Origin: Pseudomonadota bacterium
GTDB taxonomy: Bacteria; Pseudomonadota; Gammaproteobacteria; Burkholderiales; Ferrovaceae
Direction: 5' to 3'
Assembly: GCA_021805725.1 (NCBI GenBank)
Contig: JAJZEH010000007.1
Location: 1 to 64,000 of the forward strand
Length of the DNA stretch: 64,000 bases
Notes under the pieces: generated by a model
Told to the model about the DNA's origin: nothing
Seen by the model: the letters and a program-made list of their open reading frames with translations, nothing else
Databases searched by the model: none
Position numbers and translations under genes: made by a program
Shown here: positions 28,401 through 38,083 of the stretch, in pieces
How positions within the stretch are numbered: the stretch's first letter is position 1
How the letters are laid out: each line of letters begins with the position of its first letter

Positions 28401-29405
28401 ATGAATTCTGAGACGACTCATCCAGCCCCCATGAAAGATGCCGTCATTCTTGATTTGGCCCGCGAAGTTCTTGAGATAGAAATCGAGGCCATGGAGCAGC
28501 TTTCGGGACGCCTTGACGCCACCTTTGTCGCCGCGCATCACCTGATGCTTTCGTGCAAAGGCCGCGTCGTCGTAAGCGGTATCGGCAAATCAGGACACAT
28601 CGCCAACAAGATCGCCTCCACCCTGGCCAGTACCGGCACGCCCTCCTTTTTCATGCACCCGGCTGAAGCCGGTCACGGCGACCTGGGCATGATTGCCGGC
28701 GAAGATATTCTCATGGCGCTCTCCAATTCCGGAGAAAGCGACGAATTGCTGGTGATAGCCCCCCTTCTAAAGCGGCGCGGCACCCGCATGATTGCCATAA
28801 CGGGCAATCCGCACTCCCGCCTGGCCCGTCTGGCCGACGTTCATCTGGACGCTTCAGTTTCTCGCGAAGCCTGCCCGCTCAACCTGGCTCCCACGGCCAG
28901 CACAACGACCGTGCTGGCCCTGGGGGATGCACTGGCAGTCACACTGCTCAAGGCTCGCGGCTTCTCTGCCGCCGATTTTGCCCGCACCCACCCTGGCGGC
29001 GCACTTGGCAAAAAACTGCTCCTCATGGTTCAGGACGTCATGCATCAGGACGAGCGCATTCCGCGCGTTCCCATGGACGCGACCGTGTCCCAGGCCCTGG
29101 CGGAGATGTCCAACAAGGCGCTGGGAATGACGGCCGTGGTGGATGATCAGGGCCGGCTGCAAGGCATCTTTACCGATGGCGACCTGCGCCGGGCCCTGGA
29201 AAACGGCCATACGGCCATTCATGAAGTTCTCGTGAGCCAATTGATGACCTCCCATCCCATCGTCACCCACCCTGACAAGCTGGCCGCCGAGGCGGCAGCC
29301 ATCATGCAGGACCGCAAGATCTTCGGATTATTCGTGGTCGACGATGCGCGTCGCCTGGTTGGCGCCTTCAACATGCACGACCTGCTCCGCGCAGGCATCG
29401 TCTGA
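28401..29405 (+). CDS. kdsD: D-arabinose 5-phosphate isomerase
   Basis: Makes arabinose-5-phosphate, the precursor of KDO in LPS. 334 residues: an N-terminal SIS domain (GKSGHIANKIASTLASTGTPSFFMHPAEAGHGDLG with catalytic His, and ALSNSGESDE), then two CBS domains (DVMHQDERIPRVPMDATV; LMTSHPIVTHPDKL). The ATG at 28401 is next to a TATAAT -10 and would be leaderless. An ATG at 28431 fits the homologous start nearly as well. Neither has a Shine-Dalgarno site. Six bases before kdsC. Confidence 0.95.
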   Translation: MNSETTHPAPMKDAVILDLAREVLEIEIEAMEQLSGRLDATFVAAHHLMLSCKGRVVVSGIGKSGHIANKIASTLASTGTPSFFMHPAEAGHGDLGMIAGEDILMALSNSGESDELLVIAPLLKRRGTRMIAITGNPHSRLARLADVHLDASVSREACPLNLAPTASTTTVLALGDALAVTLLKARGFSAADFARTHPGGALGKKLLLMVQDVMHQDERIPRVPMDATVSQALAEMSNKALGMTAVVDDQGRLQGIFTDGDLRRALENGHTAIHEVLVSQLMTSHPIVTHPDKLAAEAAAIMQDRKIFGLFVVDDARRLVGAFNMHDLLRAGIV

Positions 29406-29410
29406 AACCC

Positions 29411-29950
29411 ATGTCACCGCTCACTCCAGAAGCTCTGGCCTCCCTGGCCCGGCCCATCCGGATCGCCGTATTCGACGTGGACGGCATCATGACGGATGGC
29501 GGCCTGACCTTTGACAGCTCGGGCCGCGAGCTCAAAACATTCCATGTCCGCGATGGTCAGGGCCTGAAACTACTCCAGGACGCCGGAATTGCGCTTGCCA
29601 TCGTGACCGGACGCAGTTCTCCCATCGTGGATGCGCGTGCCCGGGAGCTGGGAATCCGCCATGTCGTCCAGGGCTCTGCAGACAAGCTGGTTTCCTGCCA
29701 AACCCTGCTGCGGCAACTGGAAATGGACTGGACACAATGTGCCTACATGGGCGATGACCTTCCCGACCTTCCGGTCCTCAGGCAATGCGGTCTCGCGCTC
29801 ACCGTGCCAGAGGCACCGACGCTGATCCGTAACCAGGCCCACTGGATTTCTCCCGTGGGCGGGGGGAAGGGGGCTGTACGTTGTGCCGCCGAAATGATTC
29901 TCGACGCACGCGGGCAATGGCAGGAAGCCACCCGAAAATGGCAAGGTTAA
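29411..29950 (+). CDS. kdsC: KDO-8-phosphate phosphatase
   Basis: A C0-type HAD phosphatase that releases KDO. 179 residues: motif I DVDGIMTDG, motif II VTGRSS, motif III Lys region and motif IV YMGDDLPDLPVL. It lies between kdsD and lptC and overlaps lptC by 13 bases. Confidence 0.95.
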   Translation: MSPLTPEALASLARPIRIAVFDVDGIMTDGGLTFDSSGRELKTFHVRDGQGLKLLQDAGIALAIVTGRSSPIVDARARELGIRHVVQGSADKLVSCQTLLRQLEMDWTQCAYMGDDLPDLPVLRQCGLALTVPEAPTLIRNQAHWISPVGGGKGAVRCAAEMILDARGQWQEATRKWQG

Positions 29951-30522
29951 GCCACAATCTTGAAGCCTGGACACCGGTGGCAGTGGTACTGCTGCTGGCC
30001 ATGGTCAGCGCCTGGTTGTGGCGCGTGGTAGAAAGCAATGCGTTGCCAGAGGGCCGGGCCATGACCCACGATCCGGACCTGATCATGGAGCGCTTCGCAG
30101 CACGGCAACTGGGTGACAACGGGCAGATTCACTACACGCTCAGCGCCCGGAAGATGGTACATTACCCGGACGATGACACCTCCCATTTTGACGAAGTCAT
30201 TTTTACGTCCCTAGAGCCCGACGCGCCGGCTGTCACGGTACGCTCCGAGCGCGCAGTGCGTTCGGGGCGTGAGGACGAGGTCGTCTTCACTGGAAACGTC
30301 GTGGTCACGCGCGAGCCCACCCAGGACCAACCGTTGACCGTCGTCAGGACCTCCACGCTTAAGGTCTTTCCCCAGCGAGGCATCGGGCAAACCGATCAAC
30401 CTGTGGTCATAAACTACGGAAAGGACACCCTGACTGCGCTGAGCATGATCGTCAACAACAAAACCAGAATAGCTGAATTCACCCGTGCAAAAGTCATTTA
30501 TCTGCCGCCGCATCGCCCTTGA
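29938..30522 (+). CDS. lptC: LPS export system protein LptC
   Basis: The bitopic inner-membrane bridge protein, which passes LPS from LptBFG to LptA. 194 residues from the ATG at 29938. One N-terminal helix (VAVVLLLAMVSAWLW) is followed by a beta-jellyroll of alternating strands (YTLSARKMVHYPDDDTSHFDE; VFTGNVVVTREP). A longer in-frame reading has no ribosome site. Identified by fold pattern and the kdsC-lptC-lptA-lptB order. Confidence 0.9.
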   Translation: MARLSHNLEAWTPVAVVLLLAMVSAWLWRVVESNALPEGRAMTHDPDLIMERFAARQLGDNGQIHYTLSARKMVHYPDDDTSHFDEVIFTSLEPDAPAVTVRSERAVRSGREDEVVFTGNVVVTREPTQDQPLTVVRTSTLKVFPQRGIGQTDQPVVINYGKDTLTALSMIVNNKTRIAEFTRAKVIYLPPHRP

Positions 30523-31078
30523 GGCAACCTTGTTGCTGTTATCTTGCTGCCTGCCCGCTCATGCCGAACGTGCCGACAGGGAGAAGCCGGTCAACATAGA
30601 AGCTGACAAGATGACCGCCGACGACAACAAAAAATCGACGCACTTCGAAGGCCGCGTCATTCTCACGCAAGGGACCATCCGCTTGACTGCGGACGACATG
30701 ACCGTGCGCGAAGATGCCGATGGCTTCAAATTTGCCACGGCCTACGGCAATCCTGTCACCTTCAGGCAAAAACGCGAGGGCGTGAATGAGTGGGTAGACG
30801 GCATGGCGCAACGCGTGGAGTACAACGGCAAGCTCGACCGCATTGAATTATTCGACAAGGCGCTCGTTCGTCGCGACAAAGATGAAATCCGTGGAAACTA
30901 TCTGTCCTACGACACCAAGACGGAATTTCTCCAGGCGCGCGGCACAGGCGCCGCCGACGGTGGCCAGGCAAGCCCCAACGGACGCGTTCACGTGACCTTG
31001 CAACCTAAAAACGACAAGACCAAGCCGGCCACTCCGCCAACCCCACAACTCAAACGCGATCCGGAAGTGGCCCCATGA
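30485..31078 (+). CDS. lptA: LPS transport periplasmic protein LptA
   Basis: 197 residues with a signal peptide ending [12 protein letters not shown]. The OstA-like jellyroll contains [41 protein letters not shown] and [20 protein letters not shown]. LptA oligomers carry LPS across the periplasm. The GTG start lies inside lptC (38-base overlap), and the end overlaps lptB by four bases, so the trio is coupled. Confidence 0.92.
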   Translation: MQKSFICRRIALEATLLLLSCCLPAHAERADREKPVNIEADKMTADDNKKSTHFEGRVILTQGTIRLTADDMTVREDADGFKFATAYGNPVTFRQKREGVNEWVDGMAQRVEYNGKLDRIELFDKALVRRDKDEIRGNYLSYDTKTEFLQARGTGAADGGQASPNGRVHVTLQPKNDKTKPATPPTPQLKRDPEVAP

Positions 31079-31797
31079 GCCTGTTGCGCGCTGAACATCT
31101 GGTCAAACGCTATCGATCCAGAATCGTCGTCAAGGATGTTTCACTCTCCGTGGAAAACGGGGAAGTGGTCGGTTTGCTCGGCCCCAATGGCGCCGGAAAA
31201 ACCACCTGCTTCTACATGATCGTTGGCTTGATTCCGCTGGATGGCGGCGACATTTTCCTGGACTCGACCAGAATCAGCCTCTTGCCCATCCATCGCAGAT
31301 CCCAGCTCGGGCTGTCCTATCTGCCCCAGGAAGCCTCCATTTTCAGACGCATGACCGTTGCAGAAAACGTCCGTTCCATCCTCGAGCTGCGTGGTCTCTC
31401 CGAGCAGGGCTGCCTGCAGGAACTCGATGAACTACTGGACGAACTCCACATTGCCCACCTGCGCAACAATCAGGCCATCAGCCTGTCCGGAGGCGAACGC
31501 CGCCGTGTGGAAATTGCCCGGGCTCTTGCCACCAAGCCACGCTTCATCCTGCTGGACGAGCCCTTTGCGGGGGTGGACCCCATTGCCGTCATGGACATTC
31601 AGCAAATCATTCGCTTTCTCAAGCAACGCGGCATCGGCGTGCTGATTACCGACCATAACGTTCGAGAAACGCTGGGAATCTGTGATCGCGCCTACATCAT
31701 CAACCAGGGGTCCGTGCTGGCCGCTGGCCACCCCGATGAAATCATCTATAATGAAAGCGTGAGAAAGGTGTATTTGGGTGAACATTTCAAGCTTTGA
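31075..31797 (+). CDS. lptB: LPS export ABC transporter ATPase LptB
   Basis: 240 residues. Walker [19 protein letters not shown]-loop [14 protein letters not shown], signature [15 protein letters not shown], Walker [14 protein letters not shown], switch region [10 protein letters not shown]. It drives LPS extraction with LptFG, which are encoded elsewhere. Three bases before rpoN. Confidence 0.96.
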   Translation: MSLLRAEHLVKRYRSRIVVKDVSLSVENGEVVGLLGPNGAGKTTCFYMIVGLIPLDGGDIFLDSTRISLLPIHRRSQLGLSYLPQEASIFRRMTVAENVRSILELRGLSEQGCLQELDELLDELHIAHLRNNQAISLSGGERRRVEIARALATKPRFILLDEPFAGVDPIAVMDIQQIIRFLKQRGIGVLITDHNVRETLGICDRAYIINQGSVLAAGHPDEIIYNESVRKVYLGEHFKL

Positions 31798-31800
31798 GCC

Positions 31801-33216
31801 ATGAAGGTCAACCTACAGCTCAAACATTCACAGCATCTGGCGCTTACGCCACAATTGCAGCAATCCATCCGTTTGTTGCAGCTTTCCACAATGGAACTCG
31901 ATCAGGAACTGGAAAATTTCCTGATGCAAAACCCCCTGCTTGAACGCGAAGAAACTGATGCCGATCCCCAGTCGTTTCAGACTGCGCCAGAACCCACGGC
32001 CGACAGCATTGAAAGCGGGGAAACGGATACCGCCAACGACTGGAAAGCCTCAGAAACCTGGAGTCCAGACGATTTGCTGGAGGGAACGTGGCACGACCAT
32101 GAGGACGAGCCCGAAGCGCCGCAGCAGGCCGGCAATCACCTCACGCTGGTCGACCATTTGTCCGCCCAGTTACGCCTCATGCCCCTCAACGAGCGCGACC
32201 ACCAGCTGATTTCGCTGCTCCTTGCCAATCTTGATGAATCCGGATACATGCCGCTCACTCCACATGAGCTGCAGGCTGCTTTCCCTGAATCCCTGGCAGT
32301 TGAGCAGGAAGAAATTCAGGTGGCGCTACGCCTGCTTCAATCTCTCGACCCAGCCGGAGTGGGTGCCCACAATTTGTCGGAATGCCTGGCACTGCAGCTG
32401 CGGGTCTTGCCGGAATCTCTGGAAGGGCGTACGGTCGCGCTTGCGATCGTCAACCACCATTTGCCCCTGCTGGCAGCGCGCGATTTTCCCCGTCTCAAGA
32501 AAGCACTGGGGATCGGCGACGAAACGCTGCGTCAGGCACGCAAACTGATCACCCAGCTCAACCCAAAACCTGGCGCGGTTTTCGTGCAGGTCGAAACGCG
32601 CTATGTTGCCCCGGACGTCATCGTCAAAAAGGCCAAAGGGAAATGGAGCGTTGCCCTTAACCGGGAAGCCATGCCACGATTGCGCATCAACGCCTTGTAT
32701 GCCAACCTCATGAAGAGCGGTCGAGATCCGGGAGGGCAGTTGTCCAGCCAATTGCAGGAAGCACGCTGGTTGATCAAAAATGTACAGCAACGGTTCGAGA
32801 CCATCCTGCGCGTGTCGCAGGCCATCGTCGAACGACAGCAAAATTTTCTTGAGCACGGTGAGGTTGCCATGCGACCCCTTGTCCTCAGGGAAATTGCCGA
32901 TACGCTTGGCCTTCATGAATCCACAATTTCCAGGGTCACCACGCAAAAGTACATGCTGACCCCGCGCGGACTGTTTGAACTGAAATATTTTTTCAGCAGC
33001 CATGTGGGTACGGAAGCGGGGGGCGCTGCCTCGTCCACCGCGATCAGGGCGCTCATCAAACAGCTGATCAGTGCCGAAGACCGCAAGTCCCCGCTGTCTG
33101 ACAACAGGATTTCGGATATTCTGGCTCATCAAGGGCTCGTGGTGGCGCGACGTACCGTGGCCAAATATCGTGAAGCCATGCAAATCCACCCGGCCAGTCA
33201 ACGCAAAACACTGTAG
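31801..33216 (+). CDS. rpoN: RNA polymerase sigma-54 factor
   Basis: 471 residues. The Gln-rich activator-interaction region (LQLKHSQHLALTPQLQQSIRLLQLS) is followed by an acidic linker, the core-binding domain, and the C-terminal DNA-binding domain with the RpoN box ARRTVAKYRE recognising the -24 element. It sits in the conserved lptB-rpoN-hpf-ptsN arrangement linked to nitrogen and envelope regulation. Confidence 0.96.
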   Translation: MKVNLQLKHSQHLALTPQLQQSIRLLQLSTMELDQELENFLMQNPLLEREETDADPQSFQTAPEPTADSIESGETDTANDWKASETWSPDDLLEGTWHDHEDEPEAPQQAGNHLTLVDHLSAQLRLMPLNERDHQLISLLLANLDESGYMPLTPHELQAAFPESLAVEQEEIQVALRLLQSLDPAGVGAHNLSECLALQLRVLPESLEGRTVALAIVNHHLPLLAARDFPRLKKALGIGDETLRQARKLITQLNPKPGAVFVQVETRYVAPDVIVKKAKGKWSVALNREAMPRLRINALYANLMKSGRDPGGQLSSQLQEARWLIKNVQQRFETILRVSQAIVERQQNFLEHGEVAMRPLVLREIADTLGLHESTISRVTTQKYMLTPRGLFELKYFFSSHVGTEAGGAASSTAIRALIKQLISAEDRKSPLSDNRISDILAHQGLVVARRTVAKYREAMQIHPASQRKTL

Positions 33217-33235
33217 TTTATTGAGGGAGCTTAAA

Positions 33236-33559
33236 ATGAACGTCACGGTCACAGGACAACATGTTGAAATTACCCCGGCGATCCGGGAGTATGTCGTGGA
33301 CAAGCTGGAGCGCGTCAAAAGACACTTTGACTCTCCCATCGACGTTAGCGTGATACTCACGGTCGAAAAACTCAACCAGCATGTGGAAGCCAACGTACGC
33401 GTCAACGGTCGCGATCTGTTCGTCGAAGCCACCGATCCCGACATGTACGCCGCCATTGACGCGTTGGTTCATACGCTGGATCGTCAAATCATCCGCCATA
33501 AGGAAAAGCAGAACGATCAACGCAACGGCCAGCCCATCAAGCATCTGGCGTCTGACTGA
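33236..33559 (+). CDS. hpf: Ribosome hibernation promoting factor (short HPF)
   Basis: 107 residues of the YfiA/HPF fold: MNVTVTGQHVEITPAIREYVVDKLERVKRHF-like start (ATG 33236), then HVEANVRVNGRDLFVEATDPDMYAAIDALVHTLDRQI, a basic surface that binds the 30S decoding site. The short C-terminal tail makes it the short form, which acts with RMF-type factors. GAGGGA nine bases upstream is a clear ribosome site and rules out a longer reading into rpoN. Confidence 0.94.
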   Translation: MNVTVTGQHVEITPAIREYVVDKLERVKRHFDSPIDVSVILTVEKLNQHVEANVRVNGRDLFVEATDPDMYAAIDALVHTLDRQIIRHKEKQNDQRNGQPIKHLASD

Positions 33560-33573
33560 TTTCAATTGCGACC

Positions 33574-34059
33574 ATGATCTCCATTCAGCAACTGCTCGAT
33601 CCCGCCCATGTGATCCTGGACCTGGATGTCACCAGCAAGAAGCGCCTGTTTGAGCAGATTGGCATCCTCTTCGAGAACCAGCATCAGGTTTCCCGAAGCC
33701 AGGTCTTTGATGCCTTGTTCAACCGCGAAAAGCTGGGCTCCACCGGGCTGGGACATGGTTTTGCCCTGCCTCACGGACGGCTGAAGGGATTGCGGGATAC
33801 GTTATGTGCCTTCATCAGAATTTCCGGCGACATCCCCTTCGACTCACCGGACGGCCAGAACGTAAAAATGGCCTTTGCCTTACTGGTACCCGAACATGCC
33901 AACGAACAACACTTGAAACTCCTGAGCGAAATCGCTGAAATGTTCAATGACCCCGAATTGCATCGTACGCTCTTGGCGGCAGATAACGCATCGCAGGCCT
34001 GGCGCATTCTGAATGAGTGGACCCCAAATGCCAGACGTCAGCGTTCAGCGGCTGTTTAA
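33574..34059 (+). CDS. ptsN: PTS IIA-like nitrogen-regulatory protein PtsN
   Basis: 161 residues of the EIIA-fructose/Ntr fold. The phosphorylatable His is H67 in GLGHGFALPHGR. Phosphorylation through PtsP/NPr links nitrogen and carbon status to potassium transport and other targets. Located between hpf and hprK, with the end overlapping the hprK start. Confidence 0.94.
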   Translation: MISIQQLLDPAHVILDLDVTSKKRLFEQIGILFENQHQVSRSQVFDALFNREKLGSTGLGHGFALPHGRLKGLRDTLCAFIRISGDIPFDSPDGQNVKMAFALLVPEHANEQHLKLLSEIAEMFNDPELHRTLLAADNASQAWRILNEWTPNARRQRSAAV

Positions 34060-34996
34060 CGAAAACCGGGAAAAGCTCGACCTCGCCTGGTTGGCGGGAC
34101 GTCATGGGTGCCAACGAACCGCCCCTGTCGGCAGCCTCACGGACCCTCGCGCCGGTCTCATAGCTCACCTCAACCTGACCCACCCGCATCGGTTCCAGGT
34201 GTTGGGGCAGATGGAAATCACCTACCTTCTGGGACTGGATGGCGGCGCCCTGCAGCGTGCCTTCGAAAATATCTTTTCAGAAGACTTGGCCACCATCATC
34301 ATCGCAGACGGTGGCCTCCTTCCAGAGTCCCTGGGCGCAGCTGCCGAAAGCCATGGTGTTCCTGTGATCGGTTCTTCCGTTCCCAGCGCGACTGTCATCA
34401 ACCTGTTGCGGCATTACCTCAGCCAGGAGCTGGCAGAGGAAATCACCCTGCACGGTGTGTTCATGGTCATTCTGGAGGTGGGCGTCCTGATCACCGGAGA
34501 CTCTGCCGTCGGCAAAAGTGAACTGGCACTGGAATTGATTACCCGGGGCCACGGACTCGTGGCCGACGACGTTGTGGAACTCTACCGGATCGGTCCGGAA
34601 ACACTGCAAGGCCGGTGCCCGCCGCTGCTGCGTGATTTTCTGGAAGTACGCGGGCTGGGACTGATCAACATTCGATCCATTTTTGGCGAAACTGCGGTAC
34701 GACCTCGCAAAAACCTGAAGCTGATCGTCCATCTGGAACGCCCCCCCGGAGGCGACTTGTCGGCGCTGGATCGATTGCCCGGCAGCAACAAAACGCAGAA
34801 CCTCCTTGGACTGGAGGTGCCGCGGGTTGTTTTGCCTGTGGCCATCGGTCGCAATCTTGCGGTGCTGGTTGAGGCTGCCACGCGCAACTTCATTCTTTCG
34901 CAGCGGGGCATCGACAGCACGGAACAGTTTGTTCGACGCCAGGCAGAATTCATGGCTGAGGAACAGCTCCTGCCCGACTCAGAATCACATGACTGA
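34028..34996 (+). CDS. hprK: HPr kinase/phosphorylase
   Basis: 322 residues. An N-terminal regulatory domain is followed by the P-loop kinase domain with GDSAVGKSELALELI, the capping EVRGLGLINI motif and the DDVVELYRI region. The enzyme phosphorylates and dephosphorylates HPr/NPr on serine. I favour the ATG at 34028 (MPDVSVQRLF) by similarity to known N-termini. An in-frame ATG at 34013 is possible. It overlaps ptsN by 32 bases and rapZ by eight. Confidence 0.93.
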   Translation: MPDVSVQRLFNENREKLDLAWLAGRHGCQRTAPVGSLTDPRAGLIAHLNLTHPHRFQVLGQMEITYLLGLDGGALQRAFENIFSEDLATIIIADGGLLPESLGAAAESHGVPVIGSSVPSATVINLLRHYLSQELAEEITLHGVFMVILEVGVLITGDSAVGKSELALELITRGHGLVADDVVELYRIGPETLQGRCPPLLRDFLEVRGLGLINIRSIFGETAVRPRKNLKLIVHLERPPGGDLSALDRLPGSNKTQNLLGLEVPRVVLPVAIGRNLAVLVEAATRNFILSQRGIDSTEQFVRRQAEFMAEEQLLPDSESHD

Positions 34997-35864
34997 CGCT
35001 GCGACTCCTTCCAATACGGTCGCGCCCCAGATCGTTCTGATCAGCGGCCTATCCGGCTCGGGAAAGTCCGTGGCCCTGCGCGTTCTCGAGGATGCCGGTT
35101 ATTTTGCCATGGACAACCTGCCGCTCGCTTTCGTGACCGACATCATCGAGGGCTTGGTGGAGCGCGGCGAACACCGCATCGCCATGACCCTCGACGCCAG
35201 GGGAGGGGAGGCAGTCAAGCGATTACCCGACACTCTGTCCTTTCTGCACGAAAAGGGGCTGGATGTGCGCTTATTGTTTCTCGATGCCAGCGAGCAGGAA
35301 TTGGTCCGTCGCTTTTCCGAAACCAGGCGCCCCCATCCCCTTGCAAACGGCAGGTTCTCCATCGCCGAATGCATCGGTGCCGAACGCGCCCTCCTGGAAA
35401 CAGTGGCCGGAATTGCACGCCGAATTGATACCACCAATGTTTCTCCCAACACCTTGCGCGCATGGGTGCGCGATTTTGTTCAGCTCGACCCGTCGCGATT
35501 GACCCTGTTTTTCGAGTCTTTTGGTTTCAAGCACGGCATTCCTCTGGATGCGGATTTCGTCTTTGACGTCCGGTGCATCCCCAATCCCTTTTATGACCCC
35601 AAGCTTCGTCCATTGACGGGAAAAGACCCCGAAATCATCCGCTTCCTTGAGAGCATCCCCATGACCCAGCGTATGTTTGATGACATCCGTCAGTTCATCA
35701 GCAACTGGGCGCCTGATTTCATCCGTGACAACCGCACCGCACTTACAGTGGCCATCGGCTGCACCGGTGGACAGCACCGTTCGGTCTACCTGGCCGAATC
35801 CCTGGCTCGCTCACTTCAACCCATTCACGCCGTCCGCGTCATCCATCGCGAATTGGCCGAGTAG
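34989..35864 (+). CDS. rapZ: RNase adapter protein RapZ
   Basis: 291 residues. P-loop GLSGSGKSVALRVLEDAGYFAMDNLP at the N-terminus and the C-terminal GCTGGQHRSVYLAE motif. In enterobacteria RapZ binds sRNA GlmZ and amino-sugar signals to control GlmS. Betaproteobacteria carry it beside hprK, with the RNA target not established. The ATG at 34989 overlaps hprK, and the tail overlaps convergent mutY by 54 bases. Confidence 0.93.
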   Translation: MTDAATPSNTVAPQIVLISGLSGSGKSVALRVLEDAGYFAMDNLPLAFVTDIIEGLVERGEHRIAMTLDARGGEAVKRLPDTLSFLHEKGLDVRLLFLDASEQELVRRFSETRRPHPLANGRFSIAECIGAERALLETVAGIARRIDTTNVSPNTLRAWVRDFVQLDPSRLTLFFESFGFKHGIPLDADFVFDVRCIPNPFYDPKLRPLTGKDPEIIRFLESIPMTQRMFDDIRQFISNWAPDFIRDNRTALTVAIGCTGGQHRSVYLAESLARSLQPIHAVRVIHRELAE

Positions 35865-36887
35865 TTCCAGAATTTTTCGTACCGGCGTCGGCACCGCGGC
35901 TTGAGCAACCTCCCCGCGATCAAGCCACAACAATCCGGCGCCATCTGCAGTCCCATGATGCCGGTCCACCGAAAGGAATATCGGGTGAATGTGCAGTCGA
36001 TAATGCGTGAAGGCATGACGCAGCGGCGGTAAGGCCGACTGGAACAACGCCTCCATGCCCCAGCGCGACTTCAGGCTTGCCACGGGATCCTCATCCAGGG
36101 AGGCTTCAGGGAAACTCCACAGCCCACCCCAGATACCGCTGTGCGGCCGCTTTTCCAGGAGCAGGTGTTCTCCTCGCTGAATCAGCAGCATCCGGGTGGC
36201 GCGTTCTGGAACAAGCCGCGCAGGTTTGGGGGTGGGATAGTTTGATACAGTTCCCGTCAGGTGAGCCTGGCACCGCTGTCGTAAAGGGCAATCGCCACAG
36301 CGGGGCTGGCGCTGAGTGCATAAGGTGGCCCCAATATCCATCACCCCCTGGGTGTAGGCTTCGATATGGCTTGTGGGCACCAGGCTCTCCGCGAGCGACC
36401 ATAACGCATTCTGTACCAAAGCATTGCCTGGGTAGCCAGCTACGGCAAAGACACGCGTCAACACCCGCCGAACATTGCCATCCAGAATGGCCTGACTATG
36501 TCCATAGGCAAACGCTGCGATGGCGGCTGCAGTGGATCGACCCACACCCGGAAGCGCCATCAACCCTGTGACGTCCTGAGGAAACCTGGCTTCAGGGTGC
36601 TCTGCCACCTGCCGTGCGGCATGATGCAAATTGCGCGCCCGGGCGTAGTACCCCAGTCCGGACCAGTGAGCCAGGACCACGTCTTCTTCAGCGAATGCGA
36701 GGGTCGTCACGTCGGGGAATCGCGCCATGAAGCGCTGGTAATAAGGGATAACCGTGGCCACCTGGGTTTGCTGGAGCATGATCTCCGACACCCAAATCCG
36801 ATAGGGGTCGCGGGTTCCCTGCCAAGGCAGGTCGTGGCGACCCTGTTGCTGTTGCCATGCAACCACCAGCGCAGAAAACTCAGGCAA
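35811..36887 (-). CDS. mutY: Adenine DNA glycosylase MutY
   Basis: Removes adenine mispaired with 8-oxoguanine. 358 residues. Helix-hairpin-helix GVGRSTAAAIAAFAYG, catalytic Asp in AILDGNVRRVLTRVF, [4Fe-4S] cluster CTQRQPRCGDCPLRQRC (spacing 6-2-5), and a C-terminal NUDIX-like domain (LLLEKRPHSGIWGGLWSFPE). Convergent with rapZ, sharing 54 bases at the 3' ends. Confidence 0.95.
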   Translation of the reverse strand: MPEFSALVVAWQQQQGRHDLPWQGTRDPYRIWVSEIMLQQTQVATVIPYYQRFMARFPDVTTLAFAEEDVVLAHWSGLGYYARARNLHHAARQVAEHPEARFPQDVTGLMALPGVGRSTAAAIAAFAYGHSQAILDGNVRRVLTRVFAVAGYPGNALVQNALWSLAESLVPTSHIEAYTQGVMDIGATLCTQRQPRCGDCPLRQRCQAHLTGTVSNYPTPKPARLVPERATRMLLIQRGEHLLLEKRPHSGIWGGLWSFPEASLDEDPVASLKSRWGMEALFQSALPPLRHAFTHYRLHIHPIFLSVDRHHGTADGAGLLWLDRGEVAQAAVPTPVRKILELLGQFAMDDADGVNGLK

Positions 36888-36906
36888 TGCCGCACCTGAA
36901 ATGCAC

Positions 36907-36980
36907 TGGAGCGGGTGAAGGGAATCGAACCCTCGTCTTAAGCTTGGGAAGCTTCTGCTCTGCCATTGAGCTACACCCGC
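36907..36980 (-). tRNA. tRNA-Gly (anticodon CCC)
   Basis: Minus-strand reading starts GCGGGTGTAGCTCAATGG. The anticodon loop TTCCCAA gives CCC, the T-arm is GGGTTCGATTCCC, the acceptor strand CACCCGC pairs with GCGGGTG, and TCCA with encoded CCA ends the gene. Confidence 0.95.
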
Positions 36981-37042
36981 GGAAAGCGGCTATTCTACGC
37001 CCATTTTGAAATGGGCCTCAATGAGAAGCAAAGCGCTCATGG

Positions 37043-37048
37043 TAGAAT
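37043..37048 (+). promoter_or_regulatory. Candidate -10 element (TAGAAT) for thiS
   Basis: TAGAAT lies 27 bases upstream of the thiS GTG, with AAGGA (37058-37062) between them. No good -35 was found. The predicted leader is too short for a TPP riboswitch. Confidence 0.3.
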
Positions 37049-37074
37049 GAATACATTAAGGATATTCGATACCC

Positions 37075-37278
37075 GTGATACAAATTACCATTAACGGTCA
37101 AGATCACAGCTTCGAGACCGCCCCCACGGTGACCCAGGTGATTTCTCAACTTGCACTGACGCAACGCCGCATTGCCGTGGAAAGAAACGGCGAGATCGTT
37201 CCCAGAAGCCGTTTTGATGAAACCCTTCTGAGCACGGGGGACCACGTTGAAATCGTGGTTGCCGTTGGCGGTGGCTGA
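37075..37278 (+). CDS. thiS: Sulfur carrier protein ThiS
   Basis: A 67-residue ubiquitin-like protein ending in a Gly-Gly tail (VVAVGGG), which is adenylated and thiocarboxylated to donate sulfur for the thiazole ring of thiamine. GTG start 12 bases after AAGGA. Directly upstream of thiG. Only these two thiamine genes are here, so the rest of the pathway lies elsewhere. Confidence 0.93.
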   Translation: MIQITINGQDHSFETAPTVTQVISQLALTQRRIAVERNGEIVPRSRFDETLLSTGDHVEIVVAVGGG

Positions 37279-37297
37279 TCATTGAAGACTTTTCACC

Positions 37298-38083
37298 ATG
37301 AACCCTGACTCTTTCCTCATAGCCGGAAAACCGGTGCGCTCACGCTTGCTGGTTGGCACGGGCAAGTATGCCGACTTTGAACAAACCCGCAAGGCCATTG
37401 AAGCCAGTGGTGCGGAGATCGTGACCGTCGCGATTCGCCGCACCAACATCGGGCAAAATCCCAATGAGCCAAATTTGCTGGACGTCATCCCGCCCTCCCG
37501 TTATACCCTGCTCCCCAACACGGCCGGATGCTACACCGCACAGGATGCGATACGCACCCTGCGTCTGGCACGCGAGCTGCTGGATGGCCACAGCCTGGTC
37601 AAGCTGGAAGTCCTGGGGGACCCGCACACCCTCTTTCCCAACATGGTGGAGACCCTCTCTGCGGCAGATACCCTGATCCGTGAAGGTTTTCAGGTCATGG
37701 TGTATTGCAGTGACGACCCCATCATGGCCAAACGCCTGGAAGAACTTGGGTGCGTTGCCGTGATGCCCCTTGCATCCCTGATCGGTTCGGGCATGGGTAT
37801 TCTCAACCCATGGAACCTCGGAATCATCATCGACAACGCCAGGATTCCCGTGATTGTGGATGCTGGCGTTGGCACAGCATCGGACGCCGCGATTGCCATG
37901 GAGCTGGGCTGTGCTGGCGTCTTGATGAACACTGCCATCGCCCAGGCAAAAGACCCCGTGTTGATGGCCTCTGCCATGAAAAAGGGTGTTGAGGCAGGCC
38001 GCGAAGCCTTTCTGGCCGGCCGTATGCCCAGAAAATCCTACCAGGCCTCTCCGAGTTCGCCCACGAGCGGCTTGATTCGTTGA
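37298..38083 (+). CDS. thiG: Thiazole synthase
   Basis: A (beta/alpha)8 enzyme of 261 residues that builds the thiazole phosphate of thiamine from DXP, dehydroglycine/iminoglycine and ThiS thiocarboxylate. Motifs: [36 protein letters not shown] (Schiff-base Lys region), [16 protein letters not shown] and [19 protein letters not shown]. The stop overlaps the trmB TTG. Confidence 0.96.
   Translation: MNPDSFLIAGKPVRSRLLVGTGKYADFEQTRKAIEASGAEIVTVAIRRTNIGQNPNEPNLLDVIPPSRYTLLPNTAGCYTAQDAIRTLRLARELLDGHSLVKLEVLGDPHTLFPNMVETLSAADTLIREGFQVMVYCSDDPIMAKRLEELGCVAVMPLASLIGSGMGILNPWNLGIIIDNARIPVIVDAGVGTASDAAIAMELGCAGVLMNTAIAQAKDPVLMASAMKKGVEAGREAFLAGRMPRKSYQASPSSPTSGLIR

Noticed and set aside
37000..37075. 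A TPP riboswitch before thiS
   Set aside because: Only about 90 bases lie between tRNA-Gly and thiS, and the predicted leader is about 25 bases, too short. No thi-box bases are visible.
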